DNA from: Ascidiaceihabitans donghaensis
Lineage (GTDB): Bacteria; Pseudomonadota; Alphaproteobacteria; Rhodobacterales; Rhodobacteraceae
Direction: 5' to 3'
NCBI RefSeq assembly: GCF_900302465.1
Contig: NZ_OMOR01000001.1
Location: 2,170,001 to 2,234,000 of the forward strand
Length of the DNA: 64,000 nucleotides
Shown piece after piece: positions 36,481-43,742 of the stretch. The notes beneath the pieces are model-generated. The model had not been told where the DNA came from. It searched no databases and saw only the letters and a list, made by a program, of their open reading frames with translations. A program made the position numbers and the translations under genes. Position 1 is the first letter of the stretch, and each line of letters begins with the position of its first letter.

Positions 36481-37044
36481 TCATTTGGATTGTTCTGCAA
36501 ACTTACGTGCATGATATCGTTGGAAACTTTCTTCTCCGTCATACCCTTTTTCCACAACCCAATTCAGCATATTGAAGGTAGTGTATTGCCCAAAAGCCCC
36601 TGGCATCGTTGCAACAGACGCTTCAGCGGCGCTTTGGTCATCTGCCACTTTTTCGGGAAAAAACAGAATCATCGGGGTAAACAAAGCCCCCCATTTCCGC
36701 ACCATGTCCTTTTCCGGCAAGGTTGTGCCGTCGAAGTCTGTGACCTCTACGTCGCCAAACATGTTGATCTGAACAACAAAGTAATTGTCTTCGATAAAGG
36801 CCGCGATGTTTTCAAGCGGGAAGACATCTTCATGCATCTGCTGGCAATAGATACAGCCGCGTTGTTCAATGATCACCATCAGGCGTTTGCCTTCGGCTGT
36901 GGCCTCTTCAAGATCCTCGGACAGATCTTTGAACGTGTCCCGCATCCAAGAGGCCTTGTGCAAACCATCATCGCCCAGCTCAGCGGCATACGCCCCCGAT
37001 ACTGCAAAAATACCCATAACCCATGCCAGCAAAAACCGTTTCAT
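36481..37044 (-). CDS. soxW: SoxW, periplasmic thioredoxin
   Basis: This 187-residue protein has a signal peptide (LLAWVMGIFAVSGAYA) and a thioredoxin fold with the redox motif QRGCIYCQQMHEDVF (Cys64, Cys67), followed by PENIAAFIEDNYF-like sequence and the cis-Pro segment LFTPMILFF. It should be reduced by SoxV and keep Sox proteins in their thiol form. The ATG at 37044 has AAAGGAGC upstream. It is 17 bases after soxV, and is separated from soxX by about 118 AT-rich bases that hold the SoxR-type operator. Confidence 0.92.
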   Translation of the reverse strand: MKRFLLAWVMGIFAVSGAYAAELGDDGLHKASWMRDTFKDLSEDLEEATAEGKRLMVIIEQRGCIYCQQMHEDVFPLENIAAFIEDNYFVVQINMFGDVEVTDFDGTTLPEKDMVRKWGALFTPMILFFPEKVADDQSAAEASVATMPGAFGQYTTFNMLNWVVEKGYDGEESFQRYHARKFAEQSK

Positions 37045-37060
37045 GCCTGCTCCTTTCAAA

Positions 37061-37801
37061 TTAACGCAACACACCGATGTCCGGTCCGACTTCAAGCATC
37101 CATTGCGCGATGATGTTCATAGAATTGGTGGCGATCAGAAGGCCAAAAACAATCAGCAACACGCCCATGATTTTTTCAATCAGCCCCAAATGCCTGCGAA
37201 AACCGGACATCCAACGCATGAAAGGCCCGATAAACAGTGCCGCCAAAACAAACGGGGCTGTCATGCCCAAACCATACACAAACAACAGCAATGCCCCGTG
37301 TGACGCGGTATCAGACCCCGCGGCCGTGAATAAAATCGCGGCCAGTACTGGCCCCACACAGGGGGTCCAGCCAAAGGCAAAGGCCAGCCCGATCACATAG
37401 GCCCCCACAAGGCTGACACTTGAGGTGGCCCCGGTGTCCGCCCGCAATTGGCGATACAGAATGCCGATCCGTAAGACGCCCAGAAAATGCAGTCCCATTG
37501 CAATGATGATCGCCGCCGCAATCCAGCGCAAAACATCGAAGTAGTCCCGAACAACCTGCCCAAAAACAGTGGCCGCCGCCCCCAGCCCCATGAAAATGGT
37601 GATGACACCAGCCGCAAAAAAGCAAGCTGCCAAGACGGCCCGTCCACGCGTTTTGCTGTCGATGTCTGCATCTGCGCTGATCTGGTTCATGCCCACACCT
37701 GCCAGATAACTGAGGTAAAAAGGCACGATGGGCAGAATGCAGGGCGACAAAAAGGACAGCAATCCGGCAAACGCCGCACCTGCAAACGTGATATCCAACA
37801 T
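37061..37801 (-). CDS. soxV: SoxV, CcdA-type thiol-disulfide transporter
   Basis: This 246-residue membrane protein has about six helices and the CcdA/DsbD-beta pattern: LLSFLSPCILPIVPFYLSYLAG near residues 15-36 carries the first membrane Cys, and LAFAFGWTPCVGPVLAAIL near 150-168 the second. It moves reducing equivalents from cytoplasmic thioredoxin to periplasmic SoxW. It is the first gene of the minus-strand string and diverges from soxS with 70 AT-rich bases between, where a partial SoxR-like site lies. Confidence 0.93.
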   Translation of the reverse strand: MLDITFAGAAFAGLLSFLSPCILPIVPFYLSYLAGVGMNQISADADIDSKTRGRAVLAACFFAAGVITIFMGLGAAATVFGQVVRDYFDVLRWIAAAIIIAMGLHFLGVLRIGILYRQLRADTGATSSVSLVGAYVIGLAFAFGWTPCVGPVLAAILFTAAGSDTASHGALLLFVYGLGMTAPFVLAALFIGPFMRWMSGFRRHLGLIEKIMGVLLIVFGLLIATNSMNIIAQWMLEVGPDIGVLR

Positions 37802-37822
37802 GGGTGTGCCGTCCTCTTGTGT

Positions 37823-37839
37823 AATTCACATATTCATAT
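37823..37839. promoter_or_regulatory. Partial SoxR-type site between soxV and soxS
   Basis: AATTCACATATTCATAT shares the AATTCAC half with the perfect operator at 36426 and has ATAT where GAAT is expected (ATTC-N8-ATAT). Its position in the divergent soxV/soxS promoter region suggests a weaker SoxR site. Confidence 0.4.
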
Positions 37840-37871
37840 TAAGTTGTTTATTATCGAAAGGTCAATTTCAC

Positions 37872-38240
37872 ATGTTCTTCCGCCGCCTGTTTCTTGCTAT
37901 ATCCTTGCTGACTGCTTCGGTTGGCGCAGCTTGGGCTGACACCCAGCTGGTTATGGTCGAAGAAAAGGGGTGCATCTGGTGTGCAAGATGGAACGCAGAA
38001 ATTGCGCCGATCTATCCAAAAACCGAAGAAGGGGCCGCAGCGCCGCTGAGGCGGATGGATATTCGCGCCAAACGGCCCGATGATATCACTTTTGCGCGAT
38101 CCTTGACCTTCACACCCACATTTGTGCTGGTCGTGGAGGGACAGGAAATGTCACGCATAGAGGGCTATCCGGGCGAGGACTTTTTTTGGGGATTGCTTGG
38201 CAAGATGCTGTCTCAGGCCAACGTTGATATCTCAGGGTAA
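37872..38240 (+). CDS. soxS: SoxS, periplasmic thioredoxin-like protein
   Basis: The 122-residue protein has a Sec signal (LFLAISLLTASVGAAWA) and a short thioredoxin fold with EEKGCIWCARWNAEIAPIY (Cys34, Cys37) and the cis-Pro segment LTFTPTFVLVVEGQE. In Paracoccus SoxS activates the SoxYZ carrier by reducing it. The ATG at 37872 is preceded by AAAGG; a longer frame upstream would run into soxV. It is divergent from soxV and followed by soxR after nine bases. Confidence 0.92.
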   Translation: MFFRRLFLAISLLTASVGAAWADTQLVMVEEKGCIWCARWNAEIAPIYPKTEEGAAAPLRRMDIRAKRPDDITFARSLTFTPTFVLVVEGQEMSRIEGYPGEDFFWGLLGKMLSQANVDISG

Positions 38241-38249
38241 GGACAGTAC

Positions 38250-38642
38250 ATGACCACGATCAATCATTTGGACGCAGATATCGTTCCACTAAACAGAGAG
38301 AGACCTATGGGGCTTCCAGTTTTTGACGCCAATATGTGTACGGAAGACATGGACAAGATGGCTGCCAATGCCATGCAAGCCGCCAACTTCCTCAAGGCCA
38401 TCAGCCATGAGGGTCGCTTGATGATCCTGTGCCATCTGGCATCCGGCGAAAAGTCGGTCACGGAACTTGAGGAACTGCTGTCTGCACGTCAGGCCGCCGT
38501 GTCCCAACAGCTGTCCCGCCTGCGTCTGGAAGGTCTGGTTGTACCGCGGCGTGCGGGCAAGGCAATCTACTACAGTCTGGCAGATGATCGTCCCACACAG
38601 ATCATGGAAGTGGTTTATGATCTGTTCTGCCGCGACGCCTAA
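38250..38642 (+). CDS. soxR: SoxR, ArsR-family repressor of the sox genes (BigR/SqrR type)
   Basis: This 130-residue winged-helix protein has the ArsR core FLKAISHEGRLMILCHLASGEKSVTELEELL, recognition helix ARQAAVSQQLSRLRLEGLVV and wing RRAGKAIYYSL. Cys61 (ILCHL) and Cys127 (DLFC) are placed like the two cysteines of SqrR and BigR that form a per- or polysulfide link when sulfide is present, releasing DNA. A third, Cys30, lies near the N-terminus. An N-terminal tail of about 40 residues is longer than in SqrR. It is expected to repress soxV-W, soxXYZA and its own operon. Confidence 0.93.
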   Translation: MTTINHLDADIVPLNRERPMGLPVFDANMCTEDMDKMAANAMQAANFLKAISHEGRLMILCHLASGEKSVTELEELLSARQAAVSQQLSRLRLEGLVVPRRAGKAIYYSLADDRPTQIMEVVYDLFCRDA

Positions 38643-38687
38643 AGGCCGCAAAGCATTTCCATCGTCCCATAGCAGCGGACCAAGTTC

Positions 38688-39755
38688 ATGGGTGACATGA
38701 TATCAGACGCTGGACTGGTGGCTTTGATTGGCACCTTTGGTGGTATTCTTTTGGGGCTGGCTGCACGGATCGGGCGGTTTTGCACTTTAGGTGCGATAGA
38801 GGATCTGTATTACGGTGAAAATCCCTTGCGGCTGCGCATGTGGGGCATCGCGATTGGCGTCTCGGTGATTGGCACATTTTCCTTGTCTTTGTTCGGTTTT
38901 CTGGACCTGCAACAAACACTGTATCTTGGGCGCGGTTGGAACCCACTGGCCAGTATCTTTGGCGGTCTGGTCTTTGGCTATGGCATGGCTTTGGCGGGCA
39001 ATTGCGGCTACGGCGCCTTGGCGCGTGTCGGCGGCGGAGATCTTCGGTCCCTTCTTATTGTTCTGGTGATGGGCATCTTTGCCTACATCGCTTTGGGCGG
39101 GCCATTGTCGGCCCTGCGCTTGTGGGTGTTTGGCAATCCCGACCTGACAAGCGATCCAACATACAACACAACAACCTTTGCACATGTCTTGGCGCACTGG
39201 ACCGGTGCGACCCCCGAAATAAGCGGCATCGTCATAGGCACGGCAATTCTGGGCTTTACCCTGTTAAGTCGTAGTTTGCGGCGCGACCCAAGTTACATTG
39301 TGTGGGGTGCTGTGGCAGGCGCGGCCATTGTTTCGGGGTGGGCAGGAACACAGTGGGTGGCGGCAACTGGCTTTGATGCGACGCCCGTCCTCAGCCACAC
39401 ATTTTCAGCGCCCATTGGCGAAACGGTTTTATATACGATGACTTCATCGGGCAATTCTATCAGTTTTGGCACCGGATCTGTTGTGGGCGTATTGCTGGGG
39501 GCCTTCCTTGGCAGCCTTTACAAAGGCCATTTTCGTTGGGAAGCCTGTGACGATCCACGCGAATTGCGCCGGCAGATTCTGGGCGCGGCCCTTATGGGGA
39601 TTGGTGCCGTTGTCGCCATTGGGTGCAGCGTGGGTCAGGGACTGTCTGCGATGTCGGTACTGGCGTTCAGTGCGCCTGTCACACTTGTGTGCATTTTGAT
39701 GGGTGCCGCAGTTGGATTGCGACAGCTTATTCTGGGCTTTGGAAAAGTGATTTAA
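38688..39755 (+). CDS. soxT: SoxT, YeeE/YedE family sulfur-compound transporter
   Basis: This 355-residue membrane protein has the DUF395 double repeat with about nine helices. Family cysteines lie in ARIGRFCTLGAIEDLYYG near residue 28, ALAGNCGYGALARVGGGDLRS near 100-120, and VAIGCSVGQGLSAMSVLAF near 308-326. Its place right after soxR matches soxT of other sulfur oxidisers, and the GCSxGQGxS motif agrees with thiosulfate transporters. Compared with the paralog at 25240 it keeps NCGYGALAR in place of RGCASRLL, so the two may differ in substrate. Confidence 0.87.
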   Translation: MGDMISDAGLVALIGTFGGILLGLAARIGRFCTLGAIEDLYYGENPLRLRMWGIAIGVSVIGTFSLSLFGFLDLQQTLYLGRGWNPLASIFGGLVFGYGMALAGNCGYGALARVGGGDLRSLLIVLVMGIFAYIALGGPLSALRLWVFGNPDLTSDPTYNTTTFAHVLAHWTGATPEISGIVIGTAILGFTLLSRSLRRDPSYIVWGAVAGAAIVSGWAGTQWVAATGFDATPVLSHTFSAPIGETVLYTMTSSGNSISFGTGSVVGVLLGAFLGSLYKGHFRWEACDDPRELRRQILGAALMGIGAVVAIGCSVGQGLSAMSVLAFSAPVTLVCILMGAAVGLRQLILGFGKVI

Positions 39756-39890
39756 GGCCCGTTTTCGCCCACAATGTAAATCGTCAAGCCTGCCCAGCCT
39801 TGAAACCTGTTGTTCCGCCGCCTAAACCATTAGTTGACTATTTTTATAAACTAAGAAGCCACCGGTAACGCCCCGAAGGAACCAGGCAAA

Positions 39891-40154
39891 ATGCCCAAAA
39901 CGCCCAATCCCTGTATCGATGTCTGCAAGTACAAACGCCAAGGGCATTGTATCGGGTGTTCCATGACAAAGCCCCAGAAATCGATGTTCAAGCGTTTGAA
40001 ACGGGACGACCACCGGGCCGCATTTGTTGACATGCTGACGGCTCAACAAGACCGTCTTGGACAGTATTCCGCATGGAATTTGGCCTATGCCAAAAAATGC
40101 AAAAAGAAGGGCAGTGCCCTGCCCCACTCATTACGTGAATGCGATCTGGATTAA
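39891..40154 (+). CDS. DUF1289 family protein
   Basis: This 87-residue cytoplasmic protein begins MPKTPNPCIDVCKYKRQGHCIGCSMTKPQKSMFKRL, with four cysteines in the C-x3-C-x7-C-x2-C spacing that defines DUF1289, probably binding a metal or Fe-S centre. The family is widespread and uncharacterised. It is longer than many members, with a basic C-terminal tail (YAKKCKKKG). It overlaps the end of the convergent dps gene by four bases. Confidence 0.9.
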   Translation: MPKTPNPCIDVCKYKRQGHCIGCSMTKPQKSMFKRLKRDDHRAAFVDMLTAQQDRLGQYSAWNLAYAKKCKKKGSALPHSLRECDLD

Positions 40155-40621
40155 CGCAAATGCGACCGCAAAATCCATGCGAACTTTTCGTGGATTTGAC
40201 CGCGCGCGATACACAGGTCTTCGGTCAAGGTGTCAGCGTAATTGGCTGCGATTTCACCACACCCCGCCAAGGTCGAGGCCAGTGTTTCTTGCGCCGTCAG
40301 TAGTGCTGCGATCATGTCTTTGTCCGTACCGTGGCCTGAATCTTCCGATACCTTTGACCGTTTCAGCATCCCGGCCAACGTGCCTTCCGCATGGCCATCC
40401 AACGCTTTGATCCGTTCAGCCAGATCATCCTGACCGATGAAATGGTCTTCGTAAATCTGCTGGAACAAGTCGTGAAGCGGACCAAAGCCCATTCCTGTCA
40501 CATTCCAGTGAAAGTTCTGCGCCAACATAGTTGTCACGGCGGTTTCAGCAACGGATTGGTTCAGTGCCTCAACGATGGCGGCGGTGGCATCTTGCGACAG
40601 TGCGCTTGCGGTCTGTGTCAT
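40151..40621 (-). CDS. dps: Dps/ferritin-like DNA-protection and iron-storage protein
   Basis: This 156-residue protein has the Dps ferroxidase residues: AQNFHWNVTGMGFGPLHDLFQQIYEDH, giving the conserved His, the HxxF-type helix and Asp/Glu ligands at the dimer interface. Length is normal for Dps. It stores iron and protects DNA from peroxide, in the cytoplasm. I chose the ATG at 40621 with AGGGAC upstream; five residues more would precede it in the open frame. A perfect Irr-box lies about 100 bases upstream, so iron/heme control is likely. Confidence 0.9.
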   Translation of the reverse strand: MTQTASALSQDATAAIVEALNQSVAETAVTTMLAQNFHWNVTGMGFGPLHDLFQQIYEDHFIGQDDLAERIKALDGHAEGTLAGMLKRSKVSEDSGHGTDKDMIAALLTAQETLASTLAGCGEIAANYADTLTEDLCIARGQIHEKFAWILRSHLR

Positions 40622-40723
40622 GATATGTCCCTGCATGGTCTATGATAAAACGGATAAACTGGCTGGCAACGAAGCTGGCTATGCACATCATCTATGACGC
40701 TGATGGTGTTTGCCAAGCCCCAA

Positions 40724-40740
40724 TTTAGAATTATTCTAAA
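40724..40740. promoter_or_regulatory. Irr-box (ICE motif) upstream of dps
   Basis: TTTAGAA-TTA-TTCTAAA is a perfect palindrome matching the TTTAGAA-N3-TTCTAAA iron-control element bound by the heme-sensing regulator Irr in alphaproteobacteria. It lies 103 bases before the dps start codon; candidate -35/-10 elements (CTTGGC, TAGATG) fall between. Confidence 0.72.
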
Positions 40741-40836
40741 AAAATCGCAATTGGCACAAAACGCGTACTTGGAAATACAAGGCTACCCCTGTTTGGCGGC
40801 CTTCACACAAACGCTCAGGGCGGTATCAACAACAGA

Positions 40837-41376
40837 TCAGCTTAACGCCTTGCCAAGCCGCGGAAGTCTTGCCTTTTTCATCAAGCTGCGAATGGACCAA
40901 TCGGGGCCGGGCATTTGTCTTGCCTGATGCAACACGCGTGCACCGACGTCTGCCATGGCCTCGGGGTGTGTCTTTTGGATGCGCACCAAAAAGCCGTCAG
41001 GGTCCACGCGGCCCAACCCTTCTTCGGCCAGAATGTGTTTCGGGAAATCCTTGGTGTTGGACGTCATGATCGCATCGGCAGACCCGGTGATCGCAGCCGC
41101 CAGAACATGAATATCATTGTCATCTGGCAGCCACAAACGCTGATCAAGGCCTTGTTTCGGCGTCACTTCTGCCTTGGGAAATGCGCTGCGCAGCAAAGCG
41201 ATTTCGGCGCGGGCCTGCATCTCGCCCATGTCTCCCAGACGCCGCGCCGCGCGGGCCCATTCCTCGAGCACGCGGGGCGAATACTGGATCTGGAATGCTC
41301 CCGACTTTGCAGCGCCCACGATCATTTCACGCATCACCGTCGGAAACAAAACGCAGGCGTCCAGAAAGACGATCAC
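40837..41376 (-). CDS. PIN domain protein (RSP_2648-like family)
   Basis: This 179-residue protein starts with IVFLDACVLFP, giving the first catalytic Asp of PIN-domain nucleases. Further acidic residues lie at VLEEWARAARRL (Glu) and LPDDNDIHVLAAAI (Asp pair), then DAIMTSNTKDFP. The fold is that of VapC-like RNases, but no antitoxin gene is adjacent; the start is a GTG that overlaps the stop of rlmI (GTGA). It is also longer than common VapC toxins, with a C-terminal extension. It may therefore be an RNA-processing enzyme coupled to the rRNA methylase rather than a toxin. Confidence 0.82.
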   Translation of the reverse strand: MIVFLDACVLFPTVMREMIVGAAKSGAFQIQYSPRVLEEWARAARRLGDMGEMQARAEIALLRSAFPKAEVTPKQGLDQRLWLPDDNDIHVLAAAITGSADAIMTSNTKDFPKHILAEEGLGRVDPDGFLVRIQKTHPEAMADVGARVLHQARQMPGPDWSIRSLMKKARLPRLGKALS

Positions 41377-42596
41377 AGGCGGAAGAACACTGACTTGAGA
41401 TATCCGCTTTCGGCCAATTGGGGCAGCATCGGGTGGTCGGGACCTGCAAAGCCAGTGTGGATGATGGCCCCTTGCCTGCCGCCGCGCCCGATCCCACGCA
41501 CACAGGCCGCGCGGAATTGCGACAGGTCAGCAGCATGGGAACACGAACACAGCCCCAAAATCCCGTTGTCTGCCACCAATTGCGCCGCCAGTCGCGCGAT
41601 ACGCTCATAGGCACGCAAACCGGCATCCAAAGCTTGACGCGAAGGCGCAAAGGCGGGCGGATCACAGATCACCACATCGAATGTGGCCCCCTCTTCGCGC
41701 AATGCCGCCAATGTATCAAACGCGTCGCCCTGACGGGTTGAAAACGCATCACCAAAGCCCGACGCCGCAGCTCCGGCTTTCGCCAGTTCAAGCGCGGGCG
41801 CAGAGCCATCCACAGCCACAGCAGAGGTCGCACCAGCCGCCAAAGCCGCCAAGGAAAAGCCGCCCACATGGGAAAACACATCCAACACGCGTGCGCCCTT
41901 GGATGCCATCGCCGCAAAGGCGTGGTTGGGGCGTTGGTCAAAAAACAGCCCGGTTTTCTGCCCGCCTGTCAGGTCCGCCATATACGTCGCACCGTTCATC
42001 AAAACAGGAACAGGGGCAGATGGCGTTTCGCCTAAAAGCGTCATGGACACATCATCCAGCCCTTCCAAGCCGCGCGTGCGCCCGCTGGCGTTTTTCAGGA
42101 TACAAGACACTCCGGTGACGGACGCCAATGCGTCGCGGATCATTTCGATATGCACATCGGCATAGGCTGCGTTTGGTTGAATAACACACACATCCCCGAA
42201 ACGGTCCACCACGACACCGGGCAAGCCATCTGCTTCGGCATGGATCAAACGATAGAACGGCGTATCATAGATTTTCTCGCGCAAGCCAAATGCACGCGCA
42301 ATGCGGGCTTCGAACCACGCCTGATCGATCACAGCGTTTGGGTCGGTGTCGATCATACGTGCGATGATTTTGGAGGCCCCGTTGACCGAAACCAATCCCA
42401 AAGGCACCCGCGCTTCGTCTTCCAGAACGGCAAAAGCACCGGGAACCAGAGCCTTGGTGCGGCGGTCGGTCACCAATTCGTTGGCATACACCCACGGAAA
42501 GCCGTGGCGTATGGCACGCGCATTGGACTTTGGGCGCATGCGCACAACGGGACGTGAAGGGGCGAGGGTCGGGTCATCAGAAAAGGGAGCTGTCAT
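41373..42596 (-). CDS. rlmI: Class I SAM-dependent 23S rRNA cytosine methyltransferase (RlmI/RlmK type)
   Basis: The 407-residue protein has an N-terminal PUA-like domain (residues about 12-80: RMRPKSNARAIRHGFPWVYANEL), a middle EEHAD-like part with YRLIHAEADGLPGVVVDRFGD, and a C-terminal methylase with GARVLDVFSHVGGFSLAALAAGA (SAM site) and DVVICDPPAFAPS, the catalytic DPPxF motif of m5C methylases. It probably modifies C1962 of 23S rRNA (E. coli numbering). It is translationally coupled to the PIN gene. Confidence 0.87.
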   Translation of the reverse strand: MTAPFSDDPTLAPSRPVVRMRPKSNARAIRHGFPWVYANELVTDRRTKALVPGAFAVLEDEARVPLGLVSVNGASKIIARMIDTDPNAVIDQAWFEARIARAFGLREKIYDTPFYRLIHAEADGLPGVVVDRFGDVCVIQPNAAYADVHIEMIRDALASVTGVSCILKNASGRTRGLEGLDDVSMTLLGETPSAPVPVLMNGATYMADLTGGQKTGLFFDQRPNHAFAAMASKGARVLDVFSHVGGFSLAALAAGATSAVAVDGSAPALELAKAGAAASGFGDAFSTRQGDAFDTLAALREEGATFDVVICDPPAFAPSRQALDAGLRAYERIARLAAQLVADNGILGLCSCSHAADLSQFRAACVRGIGRGGRQGAIIHTGFAGPDHPMLPQLAESGYLKSVFFRL

Positions 42597-42635
42597 AGCG
42601 CCCTTCCCTACGGTCTATTGTAGCATTGTGAAAGC

Positions 42636-43289
42636 TTAAAGCTTGTTCACGGCCTGCAGAAATCCAAGTCTGGCGTTTTTGTAGCCTTCGGGGTTGGTCA
42701 ATTCCTGCCGGATCACTTCAGCCAGATGGTCTGTGATGCGGACCTTTTGTGTTTGTCCGCGGGCTTCAGCGGCCAAAGCATGACGGCCACCAAAGGCTGC
42801 CAGATCTGCGGTCACTTCATAAGGTTCACCCAAAGCCAAGCCGGTAACGGCATCACGAAGGCGCATTTTAAAAATGATGTTGTGAACGCCGCCAGTCGAA
42901 TAGCGGGCCTTTTCAGTCAGCGCATGAAAGCGTTGCACTTGCACATCCAACACAACAGGCACCAGACCATCCATTTGTGCAGCGCCCTTGGCGAAACCTG
43001 CTTCAAAGATAGCTTTGACCTGGGCATGGCGGTCGCCGATGGGATCTTCGCGCCATACAATGTCACCGCCTGGGTAGTACAGATTGCGTTCAGAGACCTT
43101 CAGGGTGCGGGGCACAGAGACGTTGATGCGTTCAATGCGGACAGACGACTTGGTGATTGCAGGAACTGTCGCTTGCAGTTTCGGGGCTTCGGGCACGAAA
43201 CGCGCGTTACGTGTGGCGGTGTCCGGATTTGCACAAGCAGAAACCAATCCGCCAACGACCAATGCCATCATAAGTTTAATTGTCTTCAT
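42636..43289 (-). CDS. Putative lipoprotein (conserved Rhodobacterales family, DUF6778-like)
   Basis: This 217-residue protein has a lipoprotein signal, MKTIKLMMALVVGGLVSACAN, with lipobox LVSAC (lipidated Cys about residue 19). The mature part has VRIERINVSVPRTLKVSE, YYPGGDIVWREDPIGDRHAQVKAIFE and TGGVHNIIFKMRLRDAVTG, consistent with an outer-membrane-attached beta-rich protein. The function is unknown. A GGAGGAC site fixes the ATG at 43289. It stands alone between rlmI and the glnE pair. Confidence 0.72.
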   Translation of the reverse strand: MKTIKLMMALVVGGLVSACANPDTATRNARFVPEAPKLQATVPAITKSSVRIERINVSVPRTLKVSERNLYYPGGDIVWREDPIGDRHAQVKAIFEAGFAKGAAQMDGLVPVVLDVQVQRFHALTEKARYSTGGVHNIIFKMRLRDAVTGLALGEPYEVTADLAAFGGRHALAAEARGQTQKVRITDHLAEVIRQELTNPEGYKNARLGFLQAVNKL

Positions 43290-43469
43290 GTCGTCCTCCA
43301 GCCGATTGTTCGGCAATTACCATTTTTGGTTGAGGCAACATTTGACGTGGAATTGGGGCAACTTTGCGTCAAATTTTCTGTAATGCTGTGAAACTATATG
43401 GGCAATGTCGCGGCGGGTGCATCCCGGCACGCTATGTCCAATGACGTGGAAAACGCCAAAGCGCAGGGA

Positions 43470-43742
43470 TCAATCCCGCGCCCGGCTACGCCATCCACCG
43501 CGCCTGCGCGGAGCAGCCATTCCGACCAGACCTTCGTGCATAACCTCGGACATCGGATGCTGTGGCATATCCTTTGCATATTTTTCGATCAAAGCCCGAA
43601 GCGTCTGTGCCGTATCAGTTTCCATCGGCAAACTCAGCGCCCAGTCCAAAAAAATCGTCCGGCATTCCGACTTCAGGATGCCTTCAATGCGGTAGGCTTC
43701 AAAAATCAAACCCTTCGGGTCCAGATCATCCCCTTTTCTCAT
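43470..43742 (-). CDS. Conserved small protein downstream of glnE, function unknown
   Basis: This 90-residue protein begins MRKGDDLDPKGLIFEAYRIEG and continues with SECRTIFLDWALSLP, then a basic C-terminus (APRRRGGWRSRARD). The start codon at 43742 lies inside the last 17 bases of glnE and has GGAGAGC before it, so it is translationally coupled to glnE. No enzyme motif is seen; the helical, acidic N-terminal half and basic tail suggest a protein- or nucleic-acid-binding role. I do not recognise a named family. Confidence 0.7.
   Translation of the reverse strand: MRKGDDLDPKGLIFEAYRIEGILKSECRTIFLDWALSLPMETDTAQTLRALIEKYAKDMPQHPMSEVMHEGLVGMAAPRRRGGWRSRARD

Noticed and set aside
40837-42596. PIN protein and upstream gene as a toxin-antitoxin module
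   Set aside because: The upstream partner is clearly an rRNA methyltransferase, not an antitoxin, and no small DNA-binding gene is present on either side.
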